Source: Lachnoanaerobaculum sp. ICM7 (GTDB taxonomy: Bacteria; Bacillota; Clostridia; Lachnospirales; Lachnospiraceae). Taken from it: 64,000 bases of DNA. Positions 16,742 to 25,747 of the stretch are shown piece after piece. Made by a program: the position numbers and the translations under genes. Location of the stretch: NCBI RefSeq assembly GCF_000287675.1, contig NZ_ALJL01000030.1:49366-113365 (forward strand). The letters run 5' to 3'. The first letter of the stretch is position 1. Each line of letters opens with the position of its first letter. The notes under the pieces are model-generated. The model was not told the origin of the DNA, did no database searches, and saw only the letters and a list, made by a program, of their open reading frames with translations.

Positions 16742-17715
16742 TGAACCTAAAAAAGATTTTTTCAAATCAGCAGGCAGTGGTTATCGCCGCGCTGGTAGTA
16801 ATATGTATAGTGTTTTCACTGTTAACAGATAAGTTCTTACAAGCTACAACATTTACAAACATTTCAAAGTCTGCTTACTATGTAGCATTTATGGCAATCG
16901 GAGTTACTTTTGTTATTGCTACAGGCGGTATAGACCTTTCAATAGGTACAGTTGCTATATGCTCTGCACTTATAGGCGGAACCTTTATGGAAAAAGGTGC
17001 ACCTATGTTTGTTGTTATATTGATAATGCTCTTGGTTGGAGCTGTATTCGGACTTATAAACGGTATTTTGGTATCACATTTTGAGTTGCCGGCGTTTATA
17101 GCCACACTTGGAACCATGATGGTATCAAGAGGTCTCGGATCAATCGTATCAAAGACAAAGACAATATCATTCCCACAGGGAAACAGTGCAGGTGCTTGGT
17201 TTAGAGAGATATTCATGGTAACAAAGGATGGCGGCATCCTTCCAAAGAATTTCCCTACAGGATTTATACTTTTAGCAGTATGTGCCGTAGTAATGGCAGT
17301 AGTACTTAACAAGACAAGACTTGGAAGATATATACTTTCAATAGGTTCTAATAAGGAAGCTACAAGACTTTCAGGTATTGATGTAAAAAAATATGAGACA
17401 CTTGCTTATGTATTCTCAGGTGTGTTCGCAGCACTTGCAGGACTTGCATACGTAGCAGTATTCTCAACAGCACAGCCGAATACAGGTAACGGATTCGAGC
17501 TTGATGCTATTGCAGGAGTAGTTATAGGTGGAACATCACTTTCAGGTGGTGTAGGTTCAATCGTTGGAACAATTATAGGTGTGTTTATCATGACAGTACT
17601 TAAGATCGGTTTCCCATACATCGGAGTACAGTCACATTATCAGCTCTTCATCACAGGAATCATATTAGTATTCGCTGTGTATATGGATATCTTAAATAGA
17701 AAAAGAAAGGGTTAA
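16741..17715 (+). CDS. sugar ABC transporter permease, RbsC type
   Basis: A 324-residue integral membrane protein with about 8-10 hydrophobic segments and the CUT2 permease signature ATGGIDLSIGTVAICSAL followed by INGILVSHFELPAFIATLGTM. The loop GSNKEATRLSGIDV is the EAA-like motif that contacts the ATPase. It forms the membrane channel of the importer with the flanking ATPase and binding protein. A single permease gene implies a homodimer, as in RbsC. Confidence 0.93.
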   Translation: MNLKKIFSNQQAVVIAALVVICIVFSLLTDKFLQATTFTNISKSAYYVAFMAIGVTFVIATGGIDLSIGTVAICSALIGGTFMEKGAPMFVVILIMLLVGAVFGLINGILVSHFELPAFIATLGTMMVSRGLGSIVSKTKTISFPQGNSAGAWFREIFMVTKDGGILPKNFPTGFILLAVCAVVMAVVLNKTRLGRYILSIGSNKEATRLSGIDVKKYETLAYVFSGVFAALAGLAYVAVFSTAQPNTGNGFELDAIAGVVIGGTSLSGGVGSIVGTIIGVFIMTVLKIGFPYIGVQSHYQLFITGIILVFAVYMDILNRKRKG

Positions 17716-17728
17716 TAAGGAGGAAATT

Positions 17729-18847
17729 ATGAAGAAGAGATTTTTAGCAGTTGCAGTAGCAAGTTTGATGGCAATGTCATTAGCGGCATGTGGCGGATCA
17801 AGCAGTAGTTCAAGTGAGGCTGAGAAGACAACAGCAGCACAGGCAGACGGATCAAAGTCTGAGGAGACAAAGGCGGAGGCAAGCGCTGACGGAAAGAAAA
17901 TTGAAGTTATTGCAAAGGGATTCCAGCATCAGTTCTGGCAAGCGGTTAAGAAGGGTGCAATGCAGGCAGGAACAGATTTAGGAGTTGAAGTATCATTCCA
18001 GGGTCCTGACAATGAGTCTGCAATCGCACAGCAGGTTGAGTATCTGGATGCTGCAATCGCACAAAAGCCTACAGCTATATGCTTTGCTGCACTTGATACA
18101 CAGGCAAGCTTGGGTTCAATCCAGACAGCAATGGATGCAGGTATCCCGATTATCGGATTTGACTCAGGTGTTCCTGATGCACCGGAAGGAGCTATCAAGG
18201 CTAATGCATCTACAAACAACCTTGTAGCAGGACAGTTGGCAGCTAAAGAGACATATGAGCTTATCAAAGACAAAATTGATGGTGCTTCAGGTACAGTTAG
18301 AATCGGTGTTGTTGCTCAGGAGTCAAACTCACAGTCAATCGTTGAGAGAACAAAGGGCTTCGTTGAGGAGATGACAAAGCTTGTTGGAGAAGACAAGGTT
18401 TCAGTTGAAGGACATGACAGCTTAAAGAATGAAAAGAGCGGCGCTCCTGTAGTTATCGATGTAGGTATCCCTGCAGAAGTTAAGGATGCAGACGGTGCAG
18501 CTGTTGCATCAGCTATCTTAGAGAAGTCAGACCTTATCGCAATCTACGGTTCAAACGAGTTTGCAGCAAATGCAATCATCACAGCTAACGAAGGTCTTGA
18601 TAAGATCGGCGAAGGCAAAGTTGTTGCAGTTGGATTTGACGCAGGTAAGAAGCAGCTTCAGGCAATCAAAGACGGTTTATTTGCAGGTAGCGTAACACAG
18701 GATCCTGTACAGATCGGATATAAGGCAGTTGAGCTTGCAGTTAAGGCAGCAAACGGTGAGAGCGTATCAGATGTTGATACAGGTGCTTTATGGTACACAA
18801 AGGACAACATGGAAGATCCAAAGATTGCTCCATGTTTATATGAATAA
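17729..18847 (+). CDS. sugar-binding lipoprotein of ABC transporter, RbsB type
   Basis: A 372-residue lipoprotein: a signal peptide with lipobox LAACGG around residue 20 (C as the lipidated residue), then a Ser/Glu/Ala-rich tether, then a type I periplasmic-binding-protein fold. Features include QFWQAVKKGAMQAGTDLGVEV, CFAALDTQASL, IGFDSGVP and the C-terminal VTQDPVQIGYKAVELA. It captures the sugar outside the membrane for the downstream importer; fucose is inferred from context. The RBS is AAGGAGG. Codon use is strongly biased, consistent with high expression. Confidence 0.93.
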   Translation: MKKRFLAVAVASLMAMSLAACGGSSSSSSEAEKTTAAQADGSKSEETKAEASADGKKIEVIAKGFQHQFWQAVKKGAMQAGTDLGVEVSFQGPDNESAIAQQVEYLDAAIAQKPTAICFAALDTQASLGSIQTAMDAGIPIIGFDSGVPDAPEGAIKANASTNNLVAGQLAAKETYELIKDKIDGASGTVRIGVVAQESNSQSIVERTKGFVEEMTKLVGEDKVSVEGHDSLKNEKSGAPVVIDVGIPAEVKDADGAAVASAILEKSDLIAIYGSNEFAANAIITANEGLDKIGEGKVVAVGFDAGKKQLQAIKDGLFAGSVTQDPVQIGYKAVELAVKAANGESVSDVDTGALWYTKDNMEDPKIAPCLYE

Positions 18848-18856
18848 GAGGTAAAT

Positions 18857-19288
18857 ATGTTAAAAGGTATACCCGAGATAATATCACCGGAACTTTTAAA
18901 ATACCTTTGTGAAATGGGTCATTCAGACAGATTGGTCATTGCAGACGGCAATTTCCCCACACATAGTGTGGGGAAGGATGCCCATATCATAAGAATGGAC
19001 GGTCATGGTGTATGTGAGATATTGGATGCTATATTAAAGCTATTTCCACTTGACACTTATGATCCGCACCCGGTCAGCATTATGGAAAAAGTACCGGGAG
19101 ATACAGTAGCGACTCCTATTTGGGACGAGTTCAAAGAAATCGTATCAAAATATGATACAAGACAAGATGCTATCGGAAGCATTGAAAGATTTAAATTTTA
19201 CGATGAAGCAAGAAAAGCTTATTTGATTATTGCTACATCAGAGAAGGCACTCTATGGCAATATAATGTTGCAAAAGGGTGTTGTATAA
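18857..19288 (+). CDS. fucU: L-fucose mutarotase (RbsD/FucU family)
   Basis: A 143-residue protein of the RbsD/FucU fold: MLKGIPEIISPELLKYLCEMGH, then IADGNFPTHSVG with the catalytic-type His, DGHGVCEILDAIL, and the C-terminal SEKALYGNIMLQKGV. FucU interconverts alpha and beta anomers of L-fucose, speeding supply to FucI; it acts as a decameric ring in the family. It follows the binding protein by 9 bp with AGAGGTAA as its ribosome-binding site. The middle of the gene contains a perfect 10-bp inverted repeat (18953-18975), unusual inside a coding region. Confidence 0.92.
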   Translation: MLKGIPEIISPELLKYLCEMGHSDRLVIADGNFPTHSVGKDAHIIRMDGHGVCEILDAILKLFPLDTYDPHPVSIMEKVPGDTVATPIWDEFKEIVSKYDTRQDAIGSIERFKFYDEARKAYLIIATSEKALYGNIMLQKGVV

Positions 19289-19327
19289 TTTTGGTCAGTA
19301 AGTGACAGATTATTAGGGGGATTCATT

Positions 19328-20476
19328 ATGGCTAACAGAATCATATTAAATGAAACATCATATCATGGACAGGGTGCTATTTTAAGCATTACAGAAGAAG
19401 CAAAGCTTAGAGGTTTCAAGAAAGCTTTTGTTTGTTCAGATCCGGATTTGATTAAGTTCAATGTAACAAAAAAAGTTACTGATTTACTTGATAAAGAGGG
19501 TCTTGAGTATGAGATTTATTCTGATATAAAAGCAAATCCGACAATTGAAAATGTTCAAAGCGGAGTAGCGGCTTTCAAAAAATCAGGTGCAGATTATATA
19601 ATAGCTATAGGTGGCGGTTCATCTATGGATACCTCTAAGGCTATCGGAATAATTATTGCAAACCCTGAGTTTGAAGATGTGAGAAGTCTTGAGGGACTTT
19701 CACCTACAAAGAATCCATGTGTTCCTATTTTTGCAGTGCCTACAACAGCAGGTACGGCAGCAGAAGTTACTATAAACTATGTTATCACAGATGTAGAGAA
19801 GAAGAGAAAATTCGTGTGTGTAGATCCACATGATATTCCTGTAGTAGCATTTGTAGATCCTGATATGATGTCAAGCATGCCAAAAGGACTTACAGCTTCA
19901 ACAGGTATGGATGCACTTACACATGCTATCGAAGGATATACTACAAAGGGTGCTAACATTATCACAGATATGTTCAACTTAAAGGCTATCGAGCTTATTG
20001 CAAAATCACTTCGCGGTGCAGTAGAAAACACTGCAGAGGGAAGAGAAGGAATGGCTATCGGACAGTATCTGACCGGAATGGGATTTTCTAACTGTGGACT
20101 TGGAATAGTTCATTCAATGGCACATGGTCTTGGTGCATTGTATGATACACCTCATGGTGTAGCAAACGCTATTATTCTTCCAACAGTTATGGAATATAAT
20201 GCTGATGCGGTTGGCGAGAAGCTCAGAGATGTGGCTAAGGCTATGGGAGTTGAAGGCACAGAGAAGATGAGCGAAGCAGAGTACAAAAAGGCAGCTGTTG
20301 ATGCAGTAAAGAAGCTTTCTGAAGATGTAGGCATTCCAAAGGATTTAAAAGAAATAGTAAAACCTGAGGATGTAGACTTCTTGTCACAGTCAGCAATGGA
20401 TGATGCCTGCAGACCGGGCAATCCAAGAGATCCAAAGTTTGAGGATATTAAGGAATTATTCTTAAGCTTGATGTAA
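19328..20476 (+). CDS. fucO: lactaldehyde reductase (Fe-dependent alcohol dehydrogenase)
   Basis: A 382-residue group III iron-dependent alcohol dehydrogenase with the FucO pattern: NETSYHGQGAI at the start, the NAD-binding IAIGGGSSMDTSKAIGI, PTTAGTAAEV, and the iron ligands in GMDALTHAIEGY, VHSMAHGLGALYDTPHG. It reduces L-lactaldehyde from the aldolase to (S)-1,2-propanediol with NADH, regenerating NAD+ under anaerobic growth. The ribosome-binding site is AGGGGGA. It is the last gene of the operon, followed by a terminator. Confidence 0.94.
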   Translation: MANRIILNETSYHGQGAILSITEEAKLRGFKKAFVCSDPDLIKFNVTKKVTDLLDKEGLEYEIYSDIKANPTIENVQSGVAAFKKSGADYIIAIGGGSSMDTSKAIGIIIANPEFEDVRSLEGLSPTKNPCVPIFAVPTTAGTAAEVTINYVITDVEKKRKFVCVDPHDIPVVAFVDPDMMSSMPKGLTASTGMDALTHAIEGYTTKGANIITDMFNLKAIELIAKSLRGAVENTAEGREGMAIGQYLTGMGFSNCGLGIVHSMAHGLGALYDTPHGVANAIILPTVMEYNADAVGEKLRDVAKAMGVEGTEKMSEAEYKKAAVDAVKKLSEDVGIPKDLKEIVKPEDVDFLSQSAMDDACRPGNPRDPKFEDIKELFLSLM

Positions 20477-20504
20477 AATTGTTACCTTCTATATTATTTT
20501 AATA

Positions 20505-20544
20505 AAAGGGCGTATACTTACTTTAGGGTGGGTATATGCCCTTT
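20505..20544 (+). terminator. rho-independent terminator of the fucose operon
   Basis: AAAGGGCGTATAC (20505-20517) pairs with GTATATGCCCTTT (20532-20544) through 13 positions with one G-U. The downstream T content is modest (GTGCTTTATAT). It lies 28 bp after the fucO stop. Confidence 0.6.
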
Positions 20545-20653
20545 GTGCTTTATATATACAAACTTATTTACATTTAGATATCAATATAGTACGATATACA
20601 TAAATAACAGAAGTGAATTTAGAACTGATAGAAGTATTCAGTGGGTATATTAT

Positions 20654-20926
20654 ATGGAAAAAGTTGATAAAATATGTCCATACTGTGGAAAGATGATGGA
20701 AAGGGGAGAGATTCCCAGAGGTGAAGGACGTTCACCTTATGATATCAAGTGGATTCCTGAACGCAAAAAAAGTAAATGGTGTGAGGAGTTATTATACTTC
20801 TTTTCTCAGGAAGGTAAAGATAAAGTAATAGAATTAACGAGTAAGTATTATCCCACATTAGGGGATGAGAAGAAGTGCATAGCCTACCTTTGCAGAGAGT
20901 GCAAAATAATAATAATCGATATTTAA
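20654..20926 (+). CDS. DUF6487-type small zinc-ribbon protein (copy 1)
   Basis: A 90-residue protein. The longer frame from 20528 overlaps the terminator, so the start is placed at ATG 20654, giving MEKVDKICPYCGKMMERGEI. Two CxxC pairs, CPYC at the start and CREC near the end (IAYLCRECKIIIIDI), form a probable zinc ribbon around a variable tryptophan-containing middle (IKWIPERKK). DUF6487 proteins are common in Firmicutes and uncharacterised. Two related genes follow at 21023 and 21362, so this is a tandem family. This copy has the longest insert in the middle. Confidence 0.65.
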   Translation: MEKVDKICPYCGKMMERGEIPRGEGRSPYDIKWIPERKKSKWCEELLYFFSQEGKDKVIELTSKYYPTLGDEKKCIAYLCRECKIIIIDI

Positions 20927-21022
20927 AATCAAGAAGCTTTGCAGTATATATTCAAGATAAAGTTCATTATACAAAGACTTTTCCCTGTAGAGTAAAAAGG
21001 ATATTTTAGTAAGGGAGGATTT

Positions 21023-21307
21023 ATGGAAAAAGCGGAAGTAAAATGCCCATACTGTGGAAAGATAATGAGTGAGGGCATAATAGAAGGTGCAAGGTATTCA
21101 CTTTGGTGGCGGGATACAGACAGTAAAAGAGGTTTTTTAAAATCGCTTTTAAATTTGGATAAAAAGAATGTAAGACTAAGCTATCCTTTTTATGATAAAT
21201 ATTGCATCGCTTATTTATGCAGGGGTTGTGAAAAGGTAGTAATAGATATTGCGGAAAATAATAGAAATATTAGAAGAGATTATGGCAGTGACATACAAAT
21301 TGAGTGA
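21023..21307 (+). CDS. DUF6487-type small zinc-ribbon protein (copy 2)
   Basis: A 94-residue paralogue: CPYCGKIMSEG near the start, a LWWRDTD middle, and CIAYLCRGCEKVVIDI near the C-terminus, giving the same two CxxC zinc pairs. A short charged tail follows. The RBS is AAGGGAGGA. The spacing of about 100 bp from copy 1 suggests separate or loosely coupled expression. Confidence 0.65.
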   Translation: MEKAEVKCPYCGKIMSEGIIEGARYSLWWRDTDSKRGFLKSLLNLDKKNVRLSYPFYDKYCIAYLCRGCEKVVIDIAENNRNIRRDYGSDIQIE

Positions 21308-21361
21308 CATTTTGTTTTTCAAATATGATATTCAGTTCATAGATTTATGAAAGGGGAGATT

Positions 21362-21592
21362 ATGGGAAGTTATTATAAGAAATGCCCGTATTGCGGCAGA
21401 GCAATGGAAAAAGGGAGTATACCTCCCGGAAGATCTTCACTTAAGTGGAAGAGTGATTATGAGAACAGAAGCAGTCTAAACTATATGTTCAACTTTGATA
21501 AAAAGGATGTAAAGCTCGCTTCCGTTTGGGGTGAAATATGTTGCACCGCCTACCTTTGCAGAGTTTGCAGAAAGATAGTAATTGATGTATAA
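21362..21592 (+). CDS. DUF6487-type small zinc-ribbon protein (copy 3)
   Basis: A 76-residue paralogue that starts at ATG 21362 (AAGGGGAG upstream) rather than at the ATG 15 bp earlier. CPYCGRAMEKGSIPPG, LKWKSDYENR and CCTAYLCRVCRKIVIDV repeat the family pattern. The shared NFDKKDVKL segment makes it closer to copy 2 (NLDKKNVRL) than to copy 1, consistent with stepwise tandem duplication. Confidence 0.65.
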   Translation: MGSYYKKCPYCGRAMEKGSIPPGRSSLKWKSDYENRSSLNYMFNFDKKDVKLASVWGEICCTAYLCRVCRKIVIDV

Positions 21593-21757
21593 ATCTAAAT
21601 ATCTAAGTTGACTTATTCTTTTAAAAATATATAATAGTATTTAAGCGAAAATTAATTTTTGCTTTAAAATTATTTGGTATAATTATCTAAATTACATTTG
21701 GACAAAGTTTGACGGTTTAGTAATAAATTGTCACTTGGATTAAAGGAGGATACGACA

Positions 21758-22279
21758 ATGGGATTTTTTGATCAATTAGGTGATGTTGCAAAGAACTTGG
21801 GTGCAGCTGCAGGTGACCTTGCTAAACAGGTTAGCGATAAGACAAATGACGCTTTAGAGATAAGCAAGCTTAATTCAAAGATTTCGGCAGAGAGAGTTGA
21901 AATTGAAAAGGAAAAGAAGAAAATCAGTGAGACTCTTATAGAAAAATTTGCAAAGGGCGAGGAAGTACCTGAGGAGATAAAGGGATTCTGCGAGGCTATT
22001 AAGGAGCATTTCCTCAATATAGACAAGCTTAATGAGGAAATTGAAAAAGTAAAGAATACTGTAGGCAAGAAGGCGGAAGAAGTAAAAGATGCCGCAGTTG
22101 AAAAAGCAGAAGAAGTAAAAGAAGCTGTAGCCGAAAAGGCTGAAGATGTAGCTGAAAAGGCTGAGGAAGTAAAGGATAAGGCTGTAGATACATTTAATGA
22201 AGTTAAGGAAAATGTTGAGCATAAGGTAGAGGATGTAAAGGAAGACATTAAAGAAGGTGTCGACAACATTCAGAATTAA
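21758..22279 (+). CDS. coiled-coil protein with repeated amphipathic segment
   Basis: A 173-residue protein starting at ATG 21758 behind AAAGGAGGA. The N-terminal MGFFDQLGDVAKNLGAAAGD resembles small stress or membrane-associated proteins of Firmicutes. The middle is a predicted coiled coil (LNSKISAERVEIEKEKKK). The last third repeats an 11-residue Ala/Glu/Val/Lys pattern (KKAEEVKDAAVEKAEEVKEA), like LEA or apolipoprotein-type amphipathic helices. No catalytic motif is present. The repeats make gain or loss of units likely. I do not assign a function. Confidence 0.65.
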   Translation: MGFFDQLGDVAKNLGAAAGDLAKQVSDKTNDALEISKLNSKISAERVEIEKEKKKISETLIEKFAKGEEVPEEIKGFCEAIKEHFLNIDKLNEEIEKVKNTVGKKAEEVKDAAVEKAEEVKEAVAEKAEDVAEKAEEVKDKAVDTFNEVKENVEHKVEDVKEDIKEGVDNIQN

Positions 22280-22314
22280 TGCATTGATATTTCTATAGAA
22301 ATTAATTAAAATAA

Positions 22315-22346
22315 GAGAGTAAAACCTTATGGTTTTGCTCTTTTTT
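22315..22346 (+). terminator. rho-independent terminator
   Basis: GAGTAAAACC and GGTTTTGCTC form a ten-position stem with one G-U and a TTAT loop, followed by TTTTTT. It terminates the coiled-coil gene and lies inside the apparent 5' extension of the next reading frame, which supports the later GTG start of that lipoprotein. Confidence 0.75.
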
Positions 22347-22397
22347 ATAAGAGGAAAATATGTTTCGGCTCGGAATAAATATATTTTGGAGGTAGTA

Positions 22398-23444
22398 GTG
22401 AAAAAAAGAATATTAGCTGTAATGGCATGCGCACTATTGGCATTATCAGGTTGTGCAAAGACAAATGTAAATGAGAGTACTTCAGGTGCGGAGAGTACTG
22501 CAGTAGAGAGTACACAAACAAGTACTGTAGGAGCAAATGAAGAGAGCCTTGGAACCATAAAGCTAGGTGGATTAAAAGGACCTACAAGCATCGGACTTGT
22601 AAAACTTATAGATGATGCAAACAAGGGAAGCCTTGCTTACAGTGTCGATTTTGATATGGAGACTGCACCTGATGTGATGGCACCAAAGCTTCTAAACGGA
22701 GAAGTGGATATTGCGGCATTGCCTGTAAATATGGGATCTGTACTTTTCAACAACTCAGACGGACAGGTTACCATGCTTGATATAAGCACTCTGGGTATTC
22801 TCTATATACTTGAAAAAGGAGATCAGAGTATAAAGAGCGTAGAAGACTTAAAGGGCAAGACAATAATAGCACATGGACAGGGTGCAACACCTGAATATTC
22901 ACTCAGTTATATCTTATCAGGACATGGACTTGATATAAATACCGATGTAACTATGGACTGGAAATCATCTGCGGATGAGGTTCTTGCAGCTGTTGAAAAT
23001 GCAGACAATGCGGTAGTTATGTTGCCACAGCCATTTGTAACTGTAGCTCAGACAAAAGTACAGAACTTGAATACTGTTTTGGATCTTACAAAGGAGTGGG
23101 ATGCGCTTGGAACAGGTGGAAAACTTGTCACAGCAGGACTGTTTGTAAGAAATGATTTTCTTGAGTCAAATAAGGAGTTGGTAGACGAGTTTATAGCAAA
23201 TTACACAGATTCGGTTAAATGGATTAATGAAAATGTGGAAGAGGCATCTAAGCTGGTAGAGGCAAATGATATCATTAAGGCACCTATCGCAGCCAAGGCA
23301 ATACCATATTGCAATCTGGTATCTATAACAGGAGATGAGATGAAGAGCGCTACAGAGGATTATTTAATGACATTGTTTAATCTAAACCCTAAGTCTGTAG
23401 GTGGTGCATTGCCGGGAGAAGAGTTCTATTATACCGGAAAATAG
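22398..23444 (+). CDS. ABC transporter substrate-binding lipoprotein, NMT1/SsuA-like
   Basis: A 348-residue protein starting at GTG 22398 with GGAGG five bases upstream; the longer frame would contain a terminator. The signal peptide ends in lipobox LALSGCAK. The mature part has the type II binding-protein pattern of the NMT1/TauA/SsuA group: LKGPTSIGLVKLI, DVMAPKLLNGEVDIAALPVNMG, KSVEDLKGKTIIAHGQGATPEYSL. The ligand could be a sulfonate, thiamine precursor or similar small molecule; the sequence does not settle it. The permease and ATPase follow at once. Confidence 0.85.
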   Translation: MKKRILAVMACALLALSGCAKTNVNESTSGAESTAVESTQTSTVGANEESLGTIKLGGLKGPTSIGLVKLIDDANKGSLAYSVDFDMETAPDVMAPKLLNGEVDIAALPVNMGSVLFNNSDGQVTMLDISTLGILYILEKGDQSIKSVEDLKGKTIIAHGQGATPEYSLSYILSGHGLDINTDVTMDWKSSADEVLAAVENADNAVVMLPQPFVTVAQTKVQNLNTVLDLTKEWDALGTGGKLVTAGLFVRNDFLESNKELVDEFIANYTDSVKWINENVEEASKLVEANDIIKAPIAAKAIPYCNLVSITGDEMKSATEDYLMTLFNLNPKSVGGALPGEEFYYTGK

Positions 23445-23447
23445 TCT

Positions 23448-24200
23448 ATGAATAAAAATAAAATACATAAAATTACAGCAGTGCTTCTTGCACTGCTGTT
23501 TTGGCAAATAGTAGCAATGATTTTAAACAGGTCATTTTTACTTTCATCCCCTGTAGAAGTAGTCAAAGCATTGTTTGAACTTGGTGGGAAGAATGTATTT
23601 TGGATGGGACTTGGAAAAAGTATATTTAAAATAATTTTGGGATTTTTAGCAGGTGGAGGAGTAGGAATATTCCTTGCAGGACTCTCATACAGATTTAAAC
23701 TGTTTGAGATCTATATATCACCATATATTATGGTGATTCGCTCGGTACCGGTAGCATCATTTGTCATCATAATACTTATATGGCTTGGAAGTGAGGCACT
23801 TTCGGTTTTAGTATGTTTTTTTATGGTAATGCCAATATTTTATGCCAATACCCTGGAAGGATTAAAGTCTGTAGATGTGAAGATGTTGCAGATGGCTAAA
23901 ATATATGAACTTGGTCAAAAGGCAAAATTTATATACATATATTTACCGGGGCTGGAGTCATTTTTGATATCATCAAGTGTGGCTTCAATGGGAATTGCTT
24001 TTAAGTCAGGTATTGCGGCTGAGGTGATAGGCAGACCCAAAAATACTTTGGGATTTTTCTTATTTGATGCCAAGATCTATCTTGAAACTTCCAAGGTATT
24101 TGCTATTACGCTGATAGTAATACTGTGCAGTGCAATTTTTGAAAGATTGATAATATTTATTATGGAAAGATTTTTCGGATTGATAAAGAGGGTGTATTGA
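23448..24200 (+). CDS. ABC transporter permease, SsuC/TauC-like
   Basis: A 250-residue integral membrane protein with about six membrane segments. The EAA-type cytoplasmic loop follows the pattern NTLEGLKSVDVKMLQMAKIYELGQKAKFIYIYLPG. It starts three bases after the lipoprotein stop. Its TGA overlaps the ATG of the ATPase (TGATG), so the two subunits are translationally coupled. Confidence 0.87.
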   Translation: MNKNKIHKITAVLLALLFWQIVAMILNRSFLLSSPVEVVKALFELGGKNVFWMGLGKSIFKIILGFLAGGGVGIFLAGLSYRFKLFEIYISPYIMVIRSVPVASFVIIILIWLGSEALSVLVCFFMVMPIFYANTLEGLKSVDVKMLQMAKIYELGQKAKFIYIYLPGLESFLISSSVASMGIAFKSGIAAEVIGRPKNTLGFFLFDAKIYLETSKVFAITLIVILCSAIFERLIIFIMERFFGLIKRVY

Positions 24201-24745
24201 TGTTTTTAAAAAATATATATAAAAGCTTTGACGGCACAGAAGTTTTAAGAGACTTCACTATGGAAATAGCTGATGGCGAACATGTTGCACTTATGGGAAA
24301 GTCCGGAAAGGGAAAGACCACTATATTAAATATTATAATGGGCTTTGAAGCACCTGATTGCGGTGAGACGGACATAACAAAGGAAATATCTACAGTATTT
24401 CAAGAAGACAGACTAAGTGAGAGTTTTAGTGCGATTTCAAATGTATGCCTGATGACCGGTAATAAAGAAATTGCAAAAGAAATTTTAGATAAGCTTGGCA
24501 TAGAGAGTGAAAAATATGTAAATACTATGAGTGGCGGCCAAAAAAGAAGAGTGGCACTGGCAAGATGCCTATCAAGAACAGCGAAACTTTATATATTTGA
24601 CGAGGCTCTAAAGGGGCTTGACGAAAAGACAAAAGCTGTGGCAATGACAGTTATAAAAGAGTATACTTGTGGAAGAAGTGTACTCTTTGTGACACATGAT
24701 ATAAATGAAGCAAGAGACTTTGCAGATAGAATAGTGGAGATTTAA
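24200..24745 (+). CDS. ABC transporter ATPase, short SsuB/TauB-like
   Basis: A 181-residue ATPase: Walker A GKSGKGKTT, Q-loop VFQEDRL, signature MSGGQKRRVALARC, Walker B LYIFDEALKGLDE and switch histidine FVTHDINEA are all present. It is well below the usual ~250 residues, because the protein stops right after the H-loop helix (ADRIVEI) and lacks the C-terminal extension. The region between Walker A and Q-loop is also compact. It should still hydrolyse ATP. Confidence 0.85.
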   Translation: MFLKNIYKSFDGTEVLRDFTMEIADGEHVALMGKSGKGKTTILNIIMGFEAPDCGETDITKEISTVFQEDRLSESFSAISNVCLMTGNKEIAKEILDKLGIESEKYVNTMSGGQKRRVALARCLSRTAKLYIFDEALKGLDEKTKAVAMTVIKEYTCGRSVLFVTHDINEARDFADRIVEI

Positions 24746-24747
24746 CT

Positions 24748-25743
24748 ATGGAAATAAAATTTGAAAAGCTTTCTGAGTGGCAGGTAGAGAATATAAAACT
24801 TTCGGAGGTATCATATAAGTATGCACCGATATATTCAAAGAATCATTTTGCTAGAGCGAAGGATGAGTTTGTTATTTACTGTGGTGAGAATAATGGTGTT
24901 TTGTGGTTAAGGGATAATGAATATAAGTTTATTCCGATTAATACAGAAAATAAAAGAAGCAGTAAACTCTTGCTTAATACAGATGACGGTATTATTTTAA
25001 TCAGTGAAAATGAGGCATGGAAAATGGGAGAATATGATGAAGCATTTACTCCTATAAATATAGAAAAACCTTGTATTGCAGAAAATATAACAGAGATATC
25101 AACTTTGGGAGAGAATGAAAATTTTCCGGTTATTTGTCGTGTAAGTGTAGAGGCGATGGCTGCCAACAGCTTTACATTTTTTAAATATGATAAAGACAAA
25201 AATACAATAAAATTTGAAGACATATTACAACCAATATTTACAACAGAAAATACAATGAAAAAATTTTTTGACTCACTGTCTGAGGCCGACGGACTGTATT
25301 ATAAGATGGATTTTAAATATAACTATCCACAAATTGGAAGTATGATGATAAAGGATGACGCTATATATGTATTCTTGGAGGCTGATACTGTAAATCCATG
25401 CGGACTTAGTTCTTTTAAGTATTATTGGTATGTGGAAATAACTAAAGACGGGGTTTATAAAAAGAAAATCTGGGGAGAGGAAAGATTAGAAAAACTACCC
25501 GGTAAACATGGAGTCAGAGGTAAATTTAGTGCGGACAAGAAATATCTTATCTTATCCCCTATTTTTAAAACAGGAGAATGGAAGGGTAAGCAAAAATTAC
25601 TCAGACTTTCAGATTTGGAACTTCTAGATATCACATTGCCAAGAGGATACTCAAAGTTTAGAGTGATGGATATTTTTGATGAAAATGTCTTTATAAGTGA
25701 TGAAGTAGATAAGATAGTGCTTTGCAAAATGACAGAAGGGTAA
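24748..25743 (+). CDS. hypothetical protein in transporter operon
   Basis: A 331-residue cytoplasmic protein with no signal peptide or membrane segment. It is rich in beta-strand-like stretches with regularly spaced aromatic residues (VIYCGENNGVLWLRDNEYKFI, YLILSPIFKTGEW), which could form a small propeller or sandwich. It begins two bases after the ATPase stop and ends four bases before the AI-2E-family gene. I recognise no family. Co-transcription with the importer is the only functional hint. Confidence 0.6.
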   Translation: MEIKFEKLSEWQVENIKLSEVSYKYAPIYSKNHFARAKDEFVIYCGENNGVLWLRDNEYKFIPINTENKRSSKLLLNTDDGIILISENEAWKMGEYDEAFTPINIEKPCIAENITEISTLGENENFPVICRVSVEAMAANSFTFFKYDKDKNTIKFEDILQPIFTTENTMKKFFDSLSEADGLYYKMDFKYNYPQIGSMMIKDDAIYVFLEADTVNPCGLSSFKYYWYVEITKDGVYKKKIWGEERLEKLPGKHGVRGKFSADKKYLILSPIFKTGEWKGKQKLLRLSDLELLDITLPRGYSKFRVMDIFDENVFISDEVDKIVLCKMTEG

Positions 25744-25747
25744 TATT

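Noticed and set aside
16878..17312. 144-codon minus-strand frame
   Set aside because: Antisense to the RbsC-type permease, whose frame is supported by motifs and by coupling to both neighbours.
21875..22624. 249-codon minus-strand frame
   Set aside because: It is antisense to the repeated coiled-coil gene, crosses the strong terminator at 22315-22346 and enters the lipoprotein gene; the product is a low-complexity Phe/Leu/Tyr string.
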